In this document: piece after piece, positions 34,641 through 45,073 of the stretch
Numbering within the stretch: the first letter of the stretch is position 1
Layout of the letters: each line of letters starts with the position of its first letter
DNA from: an uncultured Selenomonadales bacterium
GTDB lineage: Bacteria; Bacillota; Negativicutes; Selenomonadales; Selenomonadaceae
Assembly: GCA_900321035.1 (NCBI GenBank)
Contig: ONUH01000012.1
Coordinates: 1-64,000 of the forward strand
Length of the DNA stretch: 64,000 nucleotides
Direction of reading: 5' to 3'
Position numbers and translations under genes: made by a program
The notes under the pieces: model-generated
Told to the model about the DNA's origin: nothing
Seen by the model: the letters and a program-made list of their open reading frames with translations, nothing else
The model's database searches: none

Positions 34641-35120
34641 ATGTTTGCAAGAAAGACTGCCGATATCGCGGAGATTGCGTTGCTTACCGCACTCATAGCG
34701 GTCACCGGCGCATTCAAGCTTCCGGGATTGTTTCCCGGCGCCGAATTTCAGCTTTCCGCGCCTTTGGCGGTGGCGATTTGCAGCGTATTCGGATTCAGGA
34801 AATATATCATCGCCGGGATTTGGGCCAGCTCGATAGGCATGATGCTGGGAACCCAAAACTTTTTTCACGTGCTGATTGCGATGCAGTTCCGGCTTGTGGC
34901 GGGCGCCGTACTCGCGCTGGGGCATAACCGCACGTGGGCGTTGCTGGTGGCTGGTCCCATCGGAACGACAATCGCGCGGCTTACGCTCGCCGGTTTCTTC
35001 GGGCAAGCGGCTTTTGCGATAGTTGCGGCAGCCGTTCCCGGCATGATTTTTACAGCGGCGGCGGCTCCGTTGCTTGTCAAGACGCTCCGCCGGGTGCAGG
35101 CGGCACGGCAACCCGCATGA
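34641..35120 (+). CDS. BirA-controlled integral membrane protein, possible ECF S component for a biotin precursor
   Basis: 159 residues, four to six hydrophobic segments; ATG at 34641 has AAAGGA 8 nt upstream. The N-terminal ALLTALIAVTGAFKLPGLFP segment recalls S components of energy-coupling-factor transporters. The sequence is not BioY: it lacks BioY's GPTGGYL-like region. It sits between two BirA-type operators and directly before the BioW-BioF gene. Since BioW uses free pimelate, pimelate or biotin uptake is the natural guess; no direct evidence distinguishes them. Confidence 0.65.
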   Translation: MFARKTADIAEIALLTALIAVTGAFKLPGLFPGAEFQLSAPLAVAICSVFGFRKYIIAGIWASSIGMMLGTQNFFHVLIAMQFRLVAGAVLALGHNRTWALLVAGPIGTTIARLTLAGFFGQAAFAIVAAAVPGMIFTAAAAPLLVKTLRRVQAARQPA

Positions 35121-35183
35121 TATCGGATCTCTCTTCTGCCGCTCCGAACGATGTGTCCCGGGGCGGAATTTTTTTCAGCAACA

Positions 35184-35217
35184 TTCGTCAATCTATATAA
35201 TACAACATGTTGACGAA
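35184..35217 (+). promoter_or_regulatory. BirA-type operator 2 over the bioWF promoter
   Basis: TTCGTCAA (35185-35192) and TTGACGAA (35210-35217) are exact complements. The hexamers GTCAAT (35187) and GTTGAC (35209) are 22 bp apart, the same spacing as in operator 1. A TATAAT (35196-35201) lies between the half-sites, so binding should block RNA polymerase. Confidence 0.65.
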
Positions 35218-35258
35218 ATATATTATCGCGGATATGCAAGGCTTCGGGGGGATGGAAT

Positions 35259-37178
35259 ATGACTTTGTACAGCATGAAGATGCGCGCAAGCCGGACGAAG
35301 AAGGGGAAGAGCGAGCATATATCCGGCGCGGAACGGATCCTGCCTGAAAACGCGCTGGCGAAAAACGCAGGTGCGATGATCGAGCGGGCGTTGCATCATT
35401 CCAAAGGGTGCGCAGATTATATACAGGTCAAGATTGAGGAAGCGCGTCCGGAGGAAATCGAACGTATCGAAGCATTGCCCGTTTTCACCCGCGAGACTGC
35501 GAACGCCGCTGAGGGGCAAAAAACGATTCTTTCCTTTTTGCAGAAAATCGGCGTCGCAAACGGGGACGCTGTGATGAAAAAATTCCGCGAAACTTACGCT
35601 ATGCGCGGTGCGATGCTACTTGACGCTGACACCTTGGAGCGGCTGGAGCCCGACCCCGCCCGCGGGATTCGCGCTACATACATGGACGCGGAGTATGGTG
35701 ATGCGCGTGGTTCCTGCGCGGGAAAAAATCATTTTGGGGAAGCCGTCGTCCTCGCCAGCAAGGTGGCGAACGCACCCCATATCCTCGCGGAAATCTGCGT
35801 ATCCGACGACCCCGGCTATGTAACGGGCTATGTCGCCTCGAAAAAAACGGGATACGTCCGCATCACGCGCCTCAAGGAACCGGACGACCCCAACGGCGGC
35901 CGGATTTTTCTGTACCGGGGGCCCCGGGAGGACGTTCCGAAAACGATCGCTTACCTCGAAAAGCAGAAAACGCTGGTGAAAAACGCTCCGACTGTCCCGG
36001 CGCCTGTACCGCCTGCCGACCCGTGGCGCGTGCTGGACGAAGACGTCCAGAGGCGAAAAGAAGCGGGCCTGTACCGTACCATCACGACCATAGAATCCGC
36101 GCAGAGCGCCCATGTCCACGCCAACGGACGCGACCTTTTGATGTTGGCTTCCAATTCCTATCTCGGGCTGATCGACCATCCGCGGGTGAAGCAGGCGGCG
36201 GCGGACGCTGCCCAGATGTTCGGCGGCGGTTCCGGCGGCTCGCGTCTGACGACGGGAAGCCTGCCGCTTCATGACGATCTCGAAGCGGCGATTTCCCGCT
36301 TCAAGGGAACCGAAGCGTCACTTCTTTTCGATACAGGCTACATGGCGAACGTCGGCATTCTTTCCGCTCTCGGCAGGAAGGACGCAACGATTTTCAGCGA
36401 CGAGCTGAACCACGCGAGCATCATCGACGGCTGCCGGCTGTCCCGCGCTAAAACGATTATTTACCGTCACGCGGACATGGGCGACCTCGAAGCGAAGATC
36501 AAAGCGGTGCGTCCGTCTTTCGGCGTCATCGTCAGCGATGCGGTTTTCAGCATGGACGGCGACGTGGCGCCGCTGCCGGAGTTGATTGCCCTTGCGAAAA
36601 GATACGGCCTGCTCTCGATGATTGACGAGGCGCACGCGACGGGCGTTGTCGGCAAGACGGGAAGAGGGCTTGCCGAGCATTTCGGCCTTTCCGAGCAGCC
36701 CGACGTCGTGATGGGGACGCTGAGCAAGTCGTTGGCCAGTGAGGGCGGCTTTGCGTCGGGGCGGGGCCTTTTGATCGAATATTTGCGGAACACGGCGCGG
36801 AGCTTTATTTTTTCCACAAGCCAGTCTCCGGCGAACCTTGCCGCCGCGAAAGAAGCCCTCGCGATTTTGGCGGAAGAGCCGGAACGGGTGGCGCGGCTGC
36901 AAAGGAACACGCAGGTTTTCATCGACGCGCTGCGGGAAAACGGCGTCGAAACGCGCAGCGATTCCGCCATCGTGCCGATTATCGTCGGCGACGAGCGCCG
37001 CGCCCTGCGGGCGGCGAAACAGCTCTATGACGAAGGGATTTTTCTGTCCGCCATCCGCTACCCAACCGTGGCGAAGGGCAGCGCACGCCTGCGAGCGGCG
37101 ATTATGGCGCCCCATACGGAAGACGAGCTTCGGGCGGCCGCCGCGAAAATCGCCGCCAGCACCCGAATGCAGGCATAG
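35259..37178 (+). CDS. bioWF: Bifunctional pimeloyl-CoA synthetase / 8-amino-7-oxononanoate synthase (BioW-BioF fusion)
   Basis: 639 residues. Residues about 1-240 match BioW: YSMKMRAS, HISGAERILP, the long GQK and RGAMLLD blocks, and CVSDDPGYVTGYVASKKTGY. A Pro/Ala linker (PTVPAPVPPADP) leads to BioF (about 255-639): SNSYLGL, GSGGSRLTTGSLPLHDDLE, DELNHASIIDGCRLS, DEAHATGVVGKTGRG and the PLP lysine in GTLSKSLASEGGF. One protein would thus make pimeloyl-CoA from pimelate and pass it to the first ring-forming step of biotin synthesis. Later steps (bioA, bioD, bioB) are not in the window. Confidence 0.95.
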   Translation: MTLYSMKMRASRTKKGKSEHISGAERILPENALAKNAGAMIERALHHSKGCADYIQVKIEEARPEEIERIEALPVFTRETANAAEGQKTILSFLQKIGVANGDAVMKKFRETYAMRGAMLLDADTLERLEPDPARGIRATYMDAEYGDARGSCAGKNHFGEAVVLASKVANAPHILAEICVSDDPGYVTGYVASKKTGYVRITRLKEPDDPNGGRIFLYRGPREDVPKTIAYLEKQKTLVKNAPTVPAPVPPADPWRVLDEDVQRRKEAGLYRTITTIESAQSAHVHANGRDLLMLASNSYLGLIDHPRVKQAAADAAQMFGGGSGGSRLTTGSLPLHDDLEAAISRFKGTEASLLFDTGYMANVGILSALGRKDATIFSDELNHASIIDGCRLSRAKTIIYRHADMGDLEAKIKAVRPSFGVIVSDAVFSMDGDVAPLPELIALAKRYGLLSMIDEAHATGVVGKTGRGLAEHFGLSEQPDVVMGTLSKSLASEGGFASGRGLLIEYLRNTARSFIFSTSQSPANLAAAKEALAILAEEPERVARLQRNTQVFIDALRENGVETRSDSAIVPIIVGDERRALRAAKQLYDEGIFLSAIRYPTVAKGSARLRAAIMAPHTEDELRAAAAKIAASTRMQA

Positions 37179-37433
37179 CTGCATGCTGGTCTTTTCGTTG
37201 ACCGTCTGCCTTGCCGTCGTGCCTGCCAGTTCGGAGATTGTTGCTGCATTATAACGACAAACATTTCGTGCCAGTCGTCAGAACACACAGAAGTCTCTTG
37301 AATCATATTTTCACGGCAGCGCAATCGTTTATGCTTGCAAAAAAAATTTCATTCCGACACATTTTCGACACAATCGTCCTTTATACTTCAAACCATCAAA
37401 GATAACTTCTCTAAAAAAGAAAGGATGATTCAA

Positions 37434-37670
37434 ATGAAGAAAATGATGTTGGCGGCTATGGCGGCTATGGTGATCGGTTCCACGGGGACGGCGCTGGCGG
37501 CGACGCCGGATCGCGGGTTCTGCCGGGACAACGCCCCGGCTATCGAGACGAGCTACGCGCATTGCGGCGGCGGACACCACGGGCATGGTCACGGTGGCTA
37601 CGGCTGCGACGGTTATGAACGCGGTCACCGCGGAGGATACTGCTGGGACAACGAGAACAACGAAAGCTGA
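37434..37670 (+). CDS. Secreted small His/Gly-rich protein
   Basis: 78 residues; ATG 37434 has AAAGGA 8 nt upstream. A signal peptide (MKKMMLAAMAAMVIGSTGTA, then LA) is cleaved before ATPDRGFC. The mature part of about 55 residues has four cysteines and a HGHGHGGY-type His/Gly run, suggesting metal binding in the periplasm. I do not recognise the family. A truncated paralog lies at 34205-34417. It is monocistronic with a strong terminator. Confidence 0.75.
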   Translation: MKKMMLAAMAAMVIGSTGTALAATPDRGFCRDNAPAIETSYAHCGGGHHGHGHGGYGCDGYERGHRGGYCWDNENNES

Positions 37671-37680
37671 CAAAGAAACA

Positions 37681-37726
37681 GGAGGGCGTTGAGAAAAAAA
37701 ATTTCCTCAACGCCCTCCTTGCTTTT
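37681..37726 (+). terminator. Terminator after the His/Gly-rich protein gene
   Basis: GGAGGGCGTTGAG pairs exactly with CTCAACGCCCTCC, followed by TTGCTTTT. Confidence 0.8.
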
Positions 37727-37794
37727 GGCGTCAATAATTTTCGGCGCTGATCTCGAAGAACGACTGCGGATGAGCGCAGACCGGGCAGATTGTT

Positions 37795-38634
37795 TTATTT
37801 GGCGTCGCCAAGAATCGTCGCTGCTCCGATATCATATTTCTTTATGGGAACTCCGTTCCGGACGTCGTTCTCTCCCTTCACTTCCCCGGCCAGGATCCGC
37901 TCCACTCCCGTGTAAAGCGGGGCAATCAAATCCGGGGAAACGGGGAAGCTGCCGTGGGCCGGGTAGATGGTATCAAATCGGTCTTTGCAGGCTTCCAGGC
38001 GCTTCAGGCTCAGCACATAGGCGTGAAGCTCCCTTTGGACGCCGAACATATAAATGTTCCCGTCTTGTATCGGGTCGCCGCTGATCAGGACGCGGTTCTT
38101 CACATCCAGCACGGCGATGCTGCCCGGCGTATGCCCCGGCAGCCCGATGATCTCAAGCTCACGGTCCCCGAGGTCAAGTTTGTCCCCGTGCTCCACGGGA
38201 ACGATGACCCCTTTCCTGTTCTCGCCGTGGTAATAGTTTGAGGCCTCGGCCATGCTCATATAGAATTCCCCGAATTCGTTGTTGCCTCCCACATGATCCC
38301 GGTCGGCATGGGTATTCAGAAGCTTCACGGGAAGATTTGTCAGGCCCTCGGCAACCGCTTTCATGCTTTGGACGTGGAATCCGCTGTCGATCAGCAGCGC
38401 TTCCTTCGTTCCGGTCAGGAGAAAACTGCGGACCATGTCTTCCTGTATCCGCCAGGTATTGTCATTGATGGGAAAGATCTGCACTTCTCCGTGCTTGATG
38501 TCATACGTCCCAGTGTTCCTGTCGGCTGCCAGTGCGGAGGAATATCCCGCGCCGCTTCCGCCGATAGGAAGCATCGGGCTCAGAGCGGCCATACCCATCA
38601 GTTTTACGAAATCGCGGCGTGAACATTTTTTCAT
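37795..38634 (-). CDS. Exported metallo-beta-lactamase-fold hydrolase (Tat-type signal)
   Basis: 279 residues. The N terminus has CSRRDFVKLMGMAALSPMLP, a plausible twin-arginine signal. The metal-site motif is THADRDHVGG near residue 109, with further ligands in GLPGHTPGS (about 165), SGDPIQD (about 186) and YPAHGS (about 227). Such enzymes hydrolyse lactams, thioesters or other esters; the substrate is open. AAAGGAG lies 9 nt before the ATG. It is divergent from the DUF134-NifX gene. Confidence 0.88.
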   Translation of the reverse strand: MKKCSRRDFVKLMGMAALSPMLPIGGSGAGYSSALAADRNTGTYDIKHGEVQIFPINDNTWRIQEDMVRSFLLTGTKEALLIDSGFHVQSMKAVAEGLTNLPVKLLNTHADRDHVGGNNEFGEFYMSMAEASNYYHGENRKGVIVPVEHGDKLDLGDRELEIIGLPGHTPGSIAVLDVKNRVLISGDPIQDGNIYMFGVQRELHAYVLSLKRLEACKDRFDTIYPAHGSFPVSPDLIAPLYTGVERILAGEVKGENDVRNGVPIKKYDIGAATILGDAK

Positions 38635-38806
38635 CGAAATCGGCTCCTTTCCTTCCGTTATTCAATGAAAGGTACTATGTTTTGAAAATTCTCCCCCAAA
38701 AATGATTTTTCCTGCCTGCGTGAAAAAACTTTGAGCGGAGGAGCGGCTGAAACGGCGGCAAGTACCGTTGCAGTTTTGCCGACAATTTGTTCATTGTTTT
38801 TCATTA

Positions 38807-38853
38807 TTGACATATGTCATTTTCTTTCGTATAATAATTTTTGACATATGTCA
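38807..38853 (+). promoter_or_regulatory. Promoter flanked by two perfect TGACATATGTCA operators
   Basis: TTGACA (38807-38812), 17 bp, TATAAT (38830-38835). The perfect 12-bp palindrome TGACATATGTCA occurs at 38808-38819, overlapping the -35, and again at 38842-38853, just past the start site; centres are 34 bp apart. The downstream gene starts 14 bp later. This strongly suggests autorepression, probably by the encoded DUF134 protein. Confidence 0.8.
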
Positions 38854-38867
38854 GAAAGGAGATGCTT

Positions 38868-39632
38868 ATGCCGAGACCAGTCAGATGCCGCAAAATCGAG
38901 CGGCTGCCGGTCTATCGCAGCTTTTCGCCCGATGACATAGAAGCCGACGAGAGCGTCCGGATGACGGTGGATGAGTTTGAAGCGCTGCGCCTTTTGGACG
39001 ACGAAGGGCTGAATCAGGAAGCCTGCGCGTCCAGGATGAACATCGCCCGCACCACGGTCACTGCCATTTACGACAGCGCGAGGAAGAAGGTCGCGGAGGC
39101 CCTCGTTCACGGGAAGCGGCTCCTGATTGCGGGAGGCTGCTGTGAATTTGCGCCGGTGGAAATCCGGCAGGATATTATGGAGAAAGGAAGTATTGCAATG
39201 AGAATCGCGGTTACTTATGAAAACGGGGAGGTCTTTCAGCATTTCGGTCACACCGAGCAATTCAAGCTGTATGATGTGGAAGACGGAAAGATCACGGGAG
39301 AACAGGTCATTGATACCAACGGGAGCGGCCACGGAGCGCTGGCGGGATTCCTGCAGGCGGCCAATGTCGACGCGCTGATTTGCGGCGGCATCGGCATGGG
39401 AGCGCAGATGGCACTGGCCGATGTGGGAATCAAGCTCTACGCCGGCGTGCAGGGAAACGCAGACGAAGCGGCAAAGGCGCTCGTGGAGGGGACGCTGGCT
39501 TACGACCCGGACGCCCGCTGCGACCATCACGACCATGACCACGGCAATTGCGGCCATCACCATGAGCATGAACATGGTCACGGCCATTGCGGTCATCATC
39601 ACGGCGAAAGCCATCACTGCCACGAACATTGA
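38868..39632 (+). CDS. DUF134 HTH - NifX/NifB-like domain fusion with polyHis tail
   Basis: 254 residues from ATG 38868 (AAGGAG upstream). Residues 1-95 form a DUF134 (UPF0251) domain starting MPRPVRCRKIERLP with a helix-turn-helix (NQEACASRMNIARTTVTAIY). Residues about 105-215 are a dinitrogenase-cofactor-type domain (MRIAVTYENGEVFQHFGHTE; ICGGIGMGAQMALADVGIKL). The last about 40 residues are His-rich (HHDHDHGNCGHHHEHEHGHG and onwards). Such a protein could sense or bind a metal cluster and control its own promoter. No nif genes are present, so nitrogenase function is not implied. Confidence 0.9.
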   Translation: MPRPVRCRKIERLPVYRSFSPDDIEADESVRMTVDEFEALRLLDDEGLNQEACASRMNIARTTVTAIYDSARKKVAEALVHGKRLLIAGGCCEFAPVEIRQDIMEKGSIAMRIAVTYENGEVFQHFGHTEQFKLYDVEDGKITGEQVIDTNGSGHGALAGFLQAANVDALICGGIGMGAQMALADVGIKLYAGVQGNADEAAKALVEGTLAYDPDARCDHHDHDHGNCGHHHEHEHGHGHCGHHHGESHHCHEH

Positions 39633-39680
39633 CGTAAGAATACTGTGTCCGCTCTTTTCCAGGAACAGCCCATGTTCATC

Positions 39681-39718
39681 AAAAAACCGCCCGGCACTCG
39701 CCGGGCGGTTTCGTTTTG
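39681..39718. terminator. Bidirectional terminator between the DUF134-NifX gene and atpC
   Basis: AAACCGCCCGGC and GCCGGGCGGTTT surround ACTC, with A and T tracts on the two sides. It can serve both convergent transcripts. Confidence 0.8.
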
Positions 39719-39731
39719 TCCATATTGCGTT

Positions 39732-40160
39732 TTATGCTCCCACGGATTTCGCGACCTTAAGCCGCACGATGGCGCGCTGGAGCGCGGCCTCGGCGCGGCT
39801 GAGATCGATGTCCGTGTGTTGAAGCGGCGCGGACTTGAACTTCTTGATGCGTTCCTCGGCCCGCTGATATGCTTTTTCCGCCCGCAGCACGTCGATCTGG
39901 ATCGGCGTTTCCGCGCAGGAAGCAAGCACAGTAATCTTGTTGTTCAGGACTTCCATGAAGCCGCCGCCGCACGCAATCAGTTCCTCGCGGCCATCCTCGT
40001 ATTTCACGCGCATGGCGCACGGAATGATGCTGGCAATCATCGGCAGATGATTCGGCATGACGCCGATCTCACCGTCTTCCGCCTTGACGACGAGCATGTG
40101 GATGTCCGCCTGATAGACTACCGCGTCCGGGGAGACGACCTCCAGCTTGATCGTCGGCAT
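39732..40160 (-). CDS. atpC: ATP synthase epsilon subunit
   Basis: 142 residues: N-terminal beta sandwich (KLEVVSPDAVVYQADIHMLV; GEIGVMPNHLPMIASI) and C-terminal helical hairpin (LRAEKAYQRAEERIKKF; DLSRAEAALQRAIVRLKVA). Part of the F1 central stalk and the inhibitor of ATP hydrolysis. Last gene of the operon, 3 bp after atpD. A degenerate duplicate lies at 33703-34057. Confidence 0.97.
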   Translation of the reverse strand: MPTIKLEVVSPDAVVYQADIHMLVVKAEDGEIGVMPNHLPMIASIIPCAMRVKYEDGREELIACGGGFMEVLNNKITVLASCAETPIQIDVLRAEKAYQRAEERIKKFKSAPLQHTDIDLSRAEAALQRAIVRLKVAKSVGA

Positions 40161-40163
40161 AGG

Positions 40164-41744
<1,581 letters not shown>

Positions 41745-41769
41745 CCTTCAGCAACAACTGACTGTCGCC

Positions 41770-42981
41770 TTACTTCAAGGCTTCCGCACCGCCCACGATC
41801 TCGGTTATCTCGCGGGTGATGTTCGCCTGACGTACCTTGTTGTAGAGCAGATCCAGCTTGCGCGTCAGCTCCTGCGCGTTGTCCGTCGCGCTGGACATCG
41901 CCGTCATGCGCGAGGAAAGCTCGCTGGCCGCCGCCTGAAGCTGTGCCGCGTATATCATCGTAATCAAATACTGCGGAAGCAGCGCGTTCAGCACATCGTC
42001 CGCATTCGGCAGAAAGATGAACGGCTCCTCCTTGAATTCTTCCAGCGGCGTATCATACGCCGTGAAATCAATGCTGTCGGTTTCTTCGTTCGGCAGCTCC
42101 GGCATATCCGGCAACGGCGGGAGCGGTCCAAATCTCTCTTCGAGCTCTTGTGCCGCCTTGGCTTCTTTCGCTTTCAGCGCTTCCTCTTTTGCCGCTTCTT
42201 TCGCCGCTTCCGCAGCGGCCTTTTCCGCAGCCTCATCTTCGGCGCGTTCCGCTTCAGCAGCTTCCTTCGCCTCTTGAGCTTCAATCATTTCATCGTAGCT
42301 CTGCGGTCCCGGTTGCGGAAGCTTCGCCAGCGCCGCTTCCTTCAGATGCGCGATAAAAGCGCCCGCCTTGTCCAGCCTCGTCAGCTCGACGTCCTCCGCC
42401 TCTCCCGTAATGCCCTCGAAAGGCAGGAGCTGGAACTTCTCCGGCACGTTGACCATCGACGACACGAACCGCGCATAGATGATATGCACGGCGCTGTACT
42501 CGCCGCTCTCATAACGAGTCGTCAGCTCCGCCGCGATTTGCTTCGCGATCTCAAAAGTCGGACGCTCGCTGATGCCGAGATACTCCTTTACGATATGATA
42601 GCCCCGATTGCGGAAATATTCCTCAGTCTTGCGGCCGATGACCACAAGGTCGGCTTTTTCCTTATCAGGAATATGCGCGACCGCTTCCTTGAATATATTG
42701 GAAGAATACGCGCCCGCAAGTCCCTTGTCCGCCGCGATGATCAGGAAAAGCTCCTTCTCTGCCGCGTCATAGGTTTCTAAAAGCGGGTGCTGAAAACCCG
42801 TGACGCTCGCCGCAACGCTTTCGACGACTTCCGCCATCTTATCCGCGAAGGGCTTGTTCGCCACCGCCGCCGACTGCGCACGCCGAAGGCGCGCCGCCGC
42901 GACCATCTTCATCGCCTTGGTGATCTGCTGGATGCTCTTTACGCTGCGTATTCTGCGGCGTATATCTTGCAAACTCGCCAT
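41770..42981 (-). CDS. atpG: ATP synthase gamma subunit with a long Ala/Glu-rich insertion
   Basis: 403 residues against about 285-295 usually. The N-terminal helix (SLQDIRRRIRSVKSIQQITK), the Rossmann-like domain (LFLIIAADKGLAGAYSSNIF) and the C-terminal helix (MTAMSSATDNAQELTRKLDL) are all normal. Between about residues 200 and 315, in the peripheral domain, about 110 extra residues include a charged Ala/Glu/Lys helix-forming stretch (EAAEAERAEDEAAEKAAAEA and onwards) and a Pro-rich acidic tail. The frame is intact through the insertion, so it looks real. Confidence 0.95.
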   Translation of the reverse strand: MASLQDIRRRIRSVKSIQQITKAMKMVAAARLRRAQSAAVANKPFADKMAEVVESVAASVTGFQHPLLETYDAAEKELFLIIAADKGLAGAYSSNIFKEAVAHIPDKEKADLVVIGRKTEEYFRNRGYHIVKEYLGISERPTFEIAKQIAAELTTRYESGEYSAVHIIYARFVSSMVNVPEKFQLLPFEGITGEAEDVELTRLDKAGAFIAHLKEAALAKLPQPGPQSYDEMIEAQEAKEAAEAERAEDEAAEKAAAEAAKEAAKEEALKAKEAKAAQELEERFGPLPPLPDMPELPNEETDSIDFTAYDTPLEEFKEEPFIFLPNADDVLNALLPQYLITMIYAAQLQAAASELSSRMTAMSSATDNAQELTRKLDLLYNKVRQANITREITEIVGGAEALK

Positions 42982-42993
42982 TCAATCACCTCA

Positions 42994-44511
42994 TCACGCC
43001 GTTTTGTAAGGAACGGTCTCCTTGAATTCTTCGATAGCCTTGGAGAGAGCGTCCTCCAAATTGTCGTCGAGCTTCTGCTGCTCGGCAATCTTCTGGCCGA
43101 TCTCCGGATGCGTCTGCCGCATGAATTTCAAGAAATCGTTCTGGAACGTGACGACCTTGTCCACAGGGATGTCCGCGAGGAATCCGCGAACCGCCGTGAA
43201 AATAGCCATGACCTGCTCCTCGACGACGAGCGGCGCATACTGGGCCTGCTTCAAAGTTTCCGTCATGCGCGCGCCGCGGTCGAGCTGATCCTTCGTCGCC
43301 TTGTCGAGATCGGAGCCGAACTGCGCGAACGCCGCCAACTCGCGATACTGCGCGAGGTCGAGGCGCAGCGTACCGGCGACCTGTTTCATCGCCTTGATCT
43401 GCGCGCTGCCACCGACACGGGATACCGACAGACCGACGTTGACCGCCGGACGGATGCCCGAATAGAACATATCGGTTTCCAGCATGATCTGACCGTCTGT
43501 GATCGAGATGACGTTCGTCGGGATGTAGGCGCCCACGTCGCCCGCCTGCGTCTCGATGATCGGCAGTGCGGTGATGGAGCCTGCGCCCAGCTCATCGGAG
43601 AGCTTCGCCGCGCGCTCCAAAAGGCGCGAATGGAGATAGAATACGTCGCCCGGATACGCTTCGCGTCCAGGGGGGCGACGGAGAAGCAGCGACATGGCGC
43701 GGTACGCCGCCGCGTGCTTCGTAAGATCGTCATAAATGCAGAGGCAGTGTCCGCCCTTCCGCATGAAATATTCCGCCATCGCGACGCCGGCATACGGCGC
43801 CATGTACTGGAGCGGCGAGGAATCCGCCGCCGTCGCTGCGACGACGATGGAATACGCCATAGCCCCGGAATCCTCCAGCGTCTTGACCACCCGGGCCACC
43901 GTAGACGCCTTCTGGCCGATAGCGACATAGATGCAGATACAGTTCTGCCCCTTCTGGTTTATCATCGTGTCGACGGCAATCGCCGTCTTGCCCGTGCCGC
44001 GGTCGCCGATAATCAATTCGCGCTGGCCGCGTCCGATGGGAACCAGTGCGTCGATAGCCTTGATACCCGTCTGCAGCGGCTCGTGAACCGACTTTCTATC
44101 CGCGATGCCCGGCGCCGGACTTTCAATCTTCCGGTATTCGGTTGTTTCGATAGCACCTTTGCCGTCGATGGGTCGACCGAGAGCGTCCACGACGCGCCCG
44201 ATCATCGCTTCGCCGACCGGCACCTGCATGATGCGTCCCGTGCGCTTGACCGTGTCGCCTTCCATGATCTCAGTCTCGCGACCGAGAACGACGGCGCCCA
44301 CGTTGTCCTGCTCCAGGTTCAGCACCAGGCCGAAAATGTCATTTCCGAAATCGAGCAGCTCGCCGGCCATTGCTTTTTGCAGGCCATGAATATGAGCGAT
44401 GCCGTCGCCGATTTCGATAACAGTCCCCACCTCGTCGATCTCAAGATCCACTTCGTAGTTCTTGATCTGTTCCTTGATGATGGCTGTTATTTCCTCGGGA
44501 TTCATTTTCAT
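42994..44511 (-). CDS. atpA: ATP synthase alpha subunit
   Basis: 505 residues, standard length, with the non-catalytic nucleotide P-loop [14 protein letters not shown] near residue 170 and the F1-alpha motif [16 protein letters not shown] segment ([20 protein letters not shown]). The ATG follows GAGGTGAG at the end of the atpH gap. Confidence 0.99.
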   Translation of the reverse strand: MKMNPEEITAIIKEQIKNYEVDLEIDEVGTVIEIGDGIAHIHGLQKAMAGELLDFGNDIFGLVLNLEQDNVGAVVLGRETEIMEGDTVKRTGRIMQVPVGEAMIGRVVDALGRPIDGKGAIETTEYRKIESPAPGIADRKSVHEPLQTGIKAIDALVPIGRGQRELIIGDRGTGKTAIAVDTMINQKGQNCICIYVAIGQKASTVARVVKTLEDSGAMAYSIVVAATAADSSPLQYMAPYAGVAMAEYFMRKGGHCLCIYDDLTKHAAAYRAMSLLLRRPPGREAYPGDVFYLHSRLLERAAKLSDELGAGSITALPIIETQAGDVGAYIPTNVISITDGQIMLETDMFYSGIRPAVNVGLSVSRVGGSAQIKAMKQVAGTLRLDLAQYRELAAFAQFGSDLDKATKDQLDRGARMTETLKQAQYAPLVVEEQVMAIFTAVRGFLADIPVDKVVTFQNDFLKFMRQTHPEIGQKIAEQQKLDDNLEDALSKAIEEFKETVPYKTA

Positions 44512-44533
44512 AACTTAGCACTCACCTCTATTC

Positions 44534-45073
44534 CTAATCCGCCAAAAGCTGTGCTTCGAGTGCCTTCATGCGGCTTTTGAGGCTGCCGTCGATCAATCTG
44601 TCGCCCATACGGACCACAGCACCGCCAAGCAGCTTCTCGTCCAAATGCTTCCGCAACTTGATTTTCTTTCCGGTAACCTCGCCAAGCTTCGCCATGAGGC
44701 GTTCGCCCAAGCTGTCCGACAGGCTTCGCGCCGTCGTGACGTCGGCGACGAGGATGCCTTGCGCCTCGTTGGCAAAGTTCTCGTACTGGCGCACGATTTC
44801 CCCAAGAATGGAAACGCGCTGTTTGTCGAGAAGAAAACGCAAAAAATTCATCACGATCGGGGAAAGCTCCCCGCCGAAAATCTTCTGCACCGCTTCCTGC
44901 TTTGCCTGGCGCGGAATCATCGGGCTTTCCAGATACGCTTTCAGCTCCGGCGATCCCTCGATATCCGAGGCCAACGACTGGAGCTCCTGCCCGTACTCTA
45001 CAAGCTTTCCTTCCTCCTGTGCCAGGAGAAACATCGCCCGGGAATACTTGATGGCAAGCTGCAAATTCAGCAT
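44534..45073 (-). CDS. atpH: ATP synthase delta subunit
   Basis: 179 residues, the usual size. The N-terminal helical domain (IKYSRAMFLLAQEEGKLVEY) and the C-terminal segment with LGGAVVRMGDRLIDGSLKSR are typical of OSCP/delta, which joins F1 to the peripheral stalk. Overlaps the end of atpF by 7 bp. Confidence 0.97.
   Translation of the reverse strand: MLNLQLAIKYSRAMFLLAQEEGKLVEYGQELQSLASDIEGSPELKAYLESPMIPRQAKQEAVQKIFGGELSPIVMNFLRFLLDKQRVSILGEIVRQYENFANEAQGILVADVTTARSLSDSLGERLMAKLGEVTGKKIKLRKHLDEKLLGGAVVRMGDRLIDGSLKSRMKALEAQLLAD

Noticed and set aside
38868..39632. Evidence for a nitrogenase system from the NifX-like domain
   Set aside because: The domain family is widespread in non-nitrogen-fixing anaerobes, and no nif structural or assembly genes are present.
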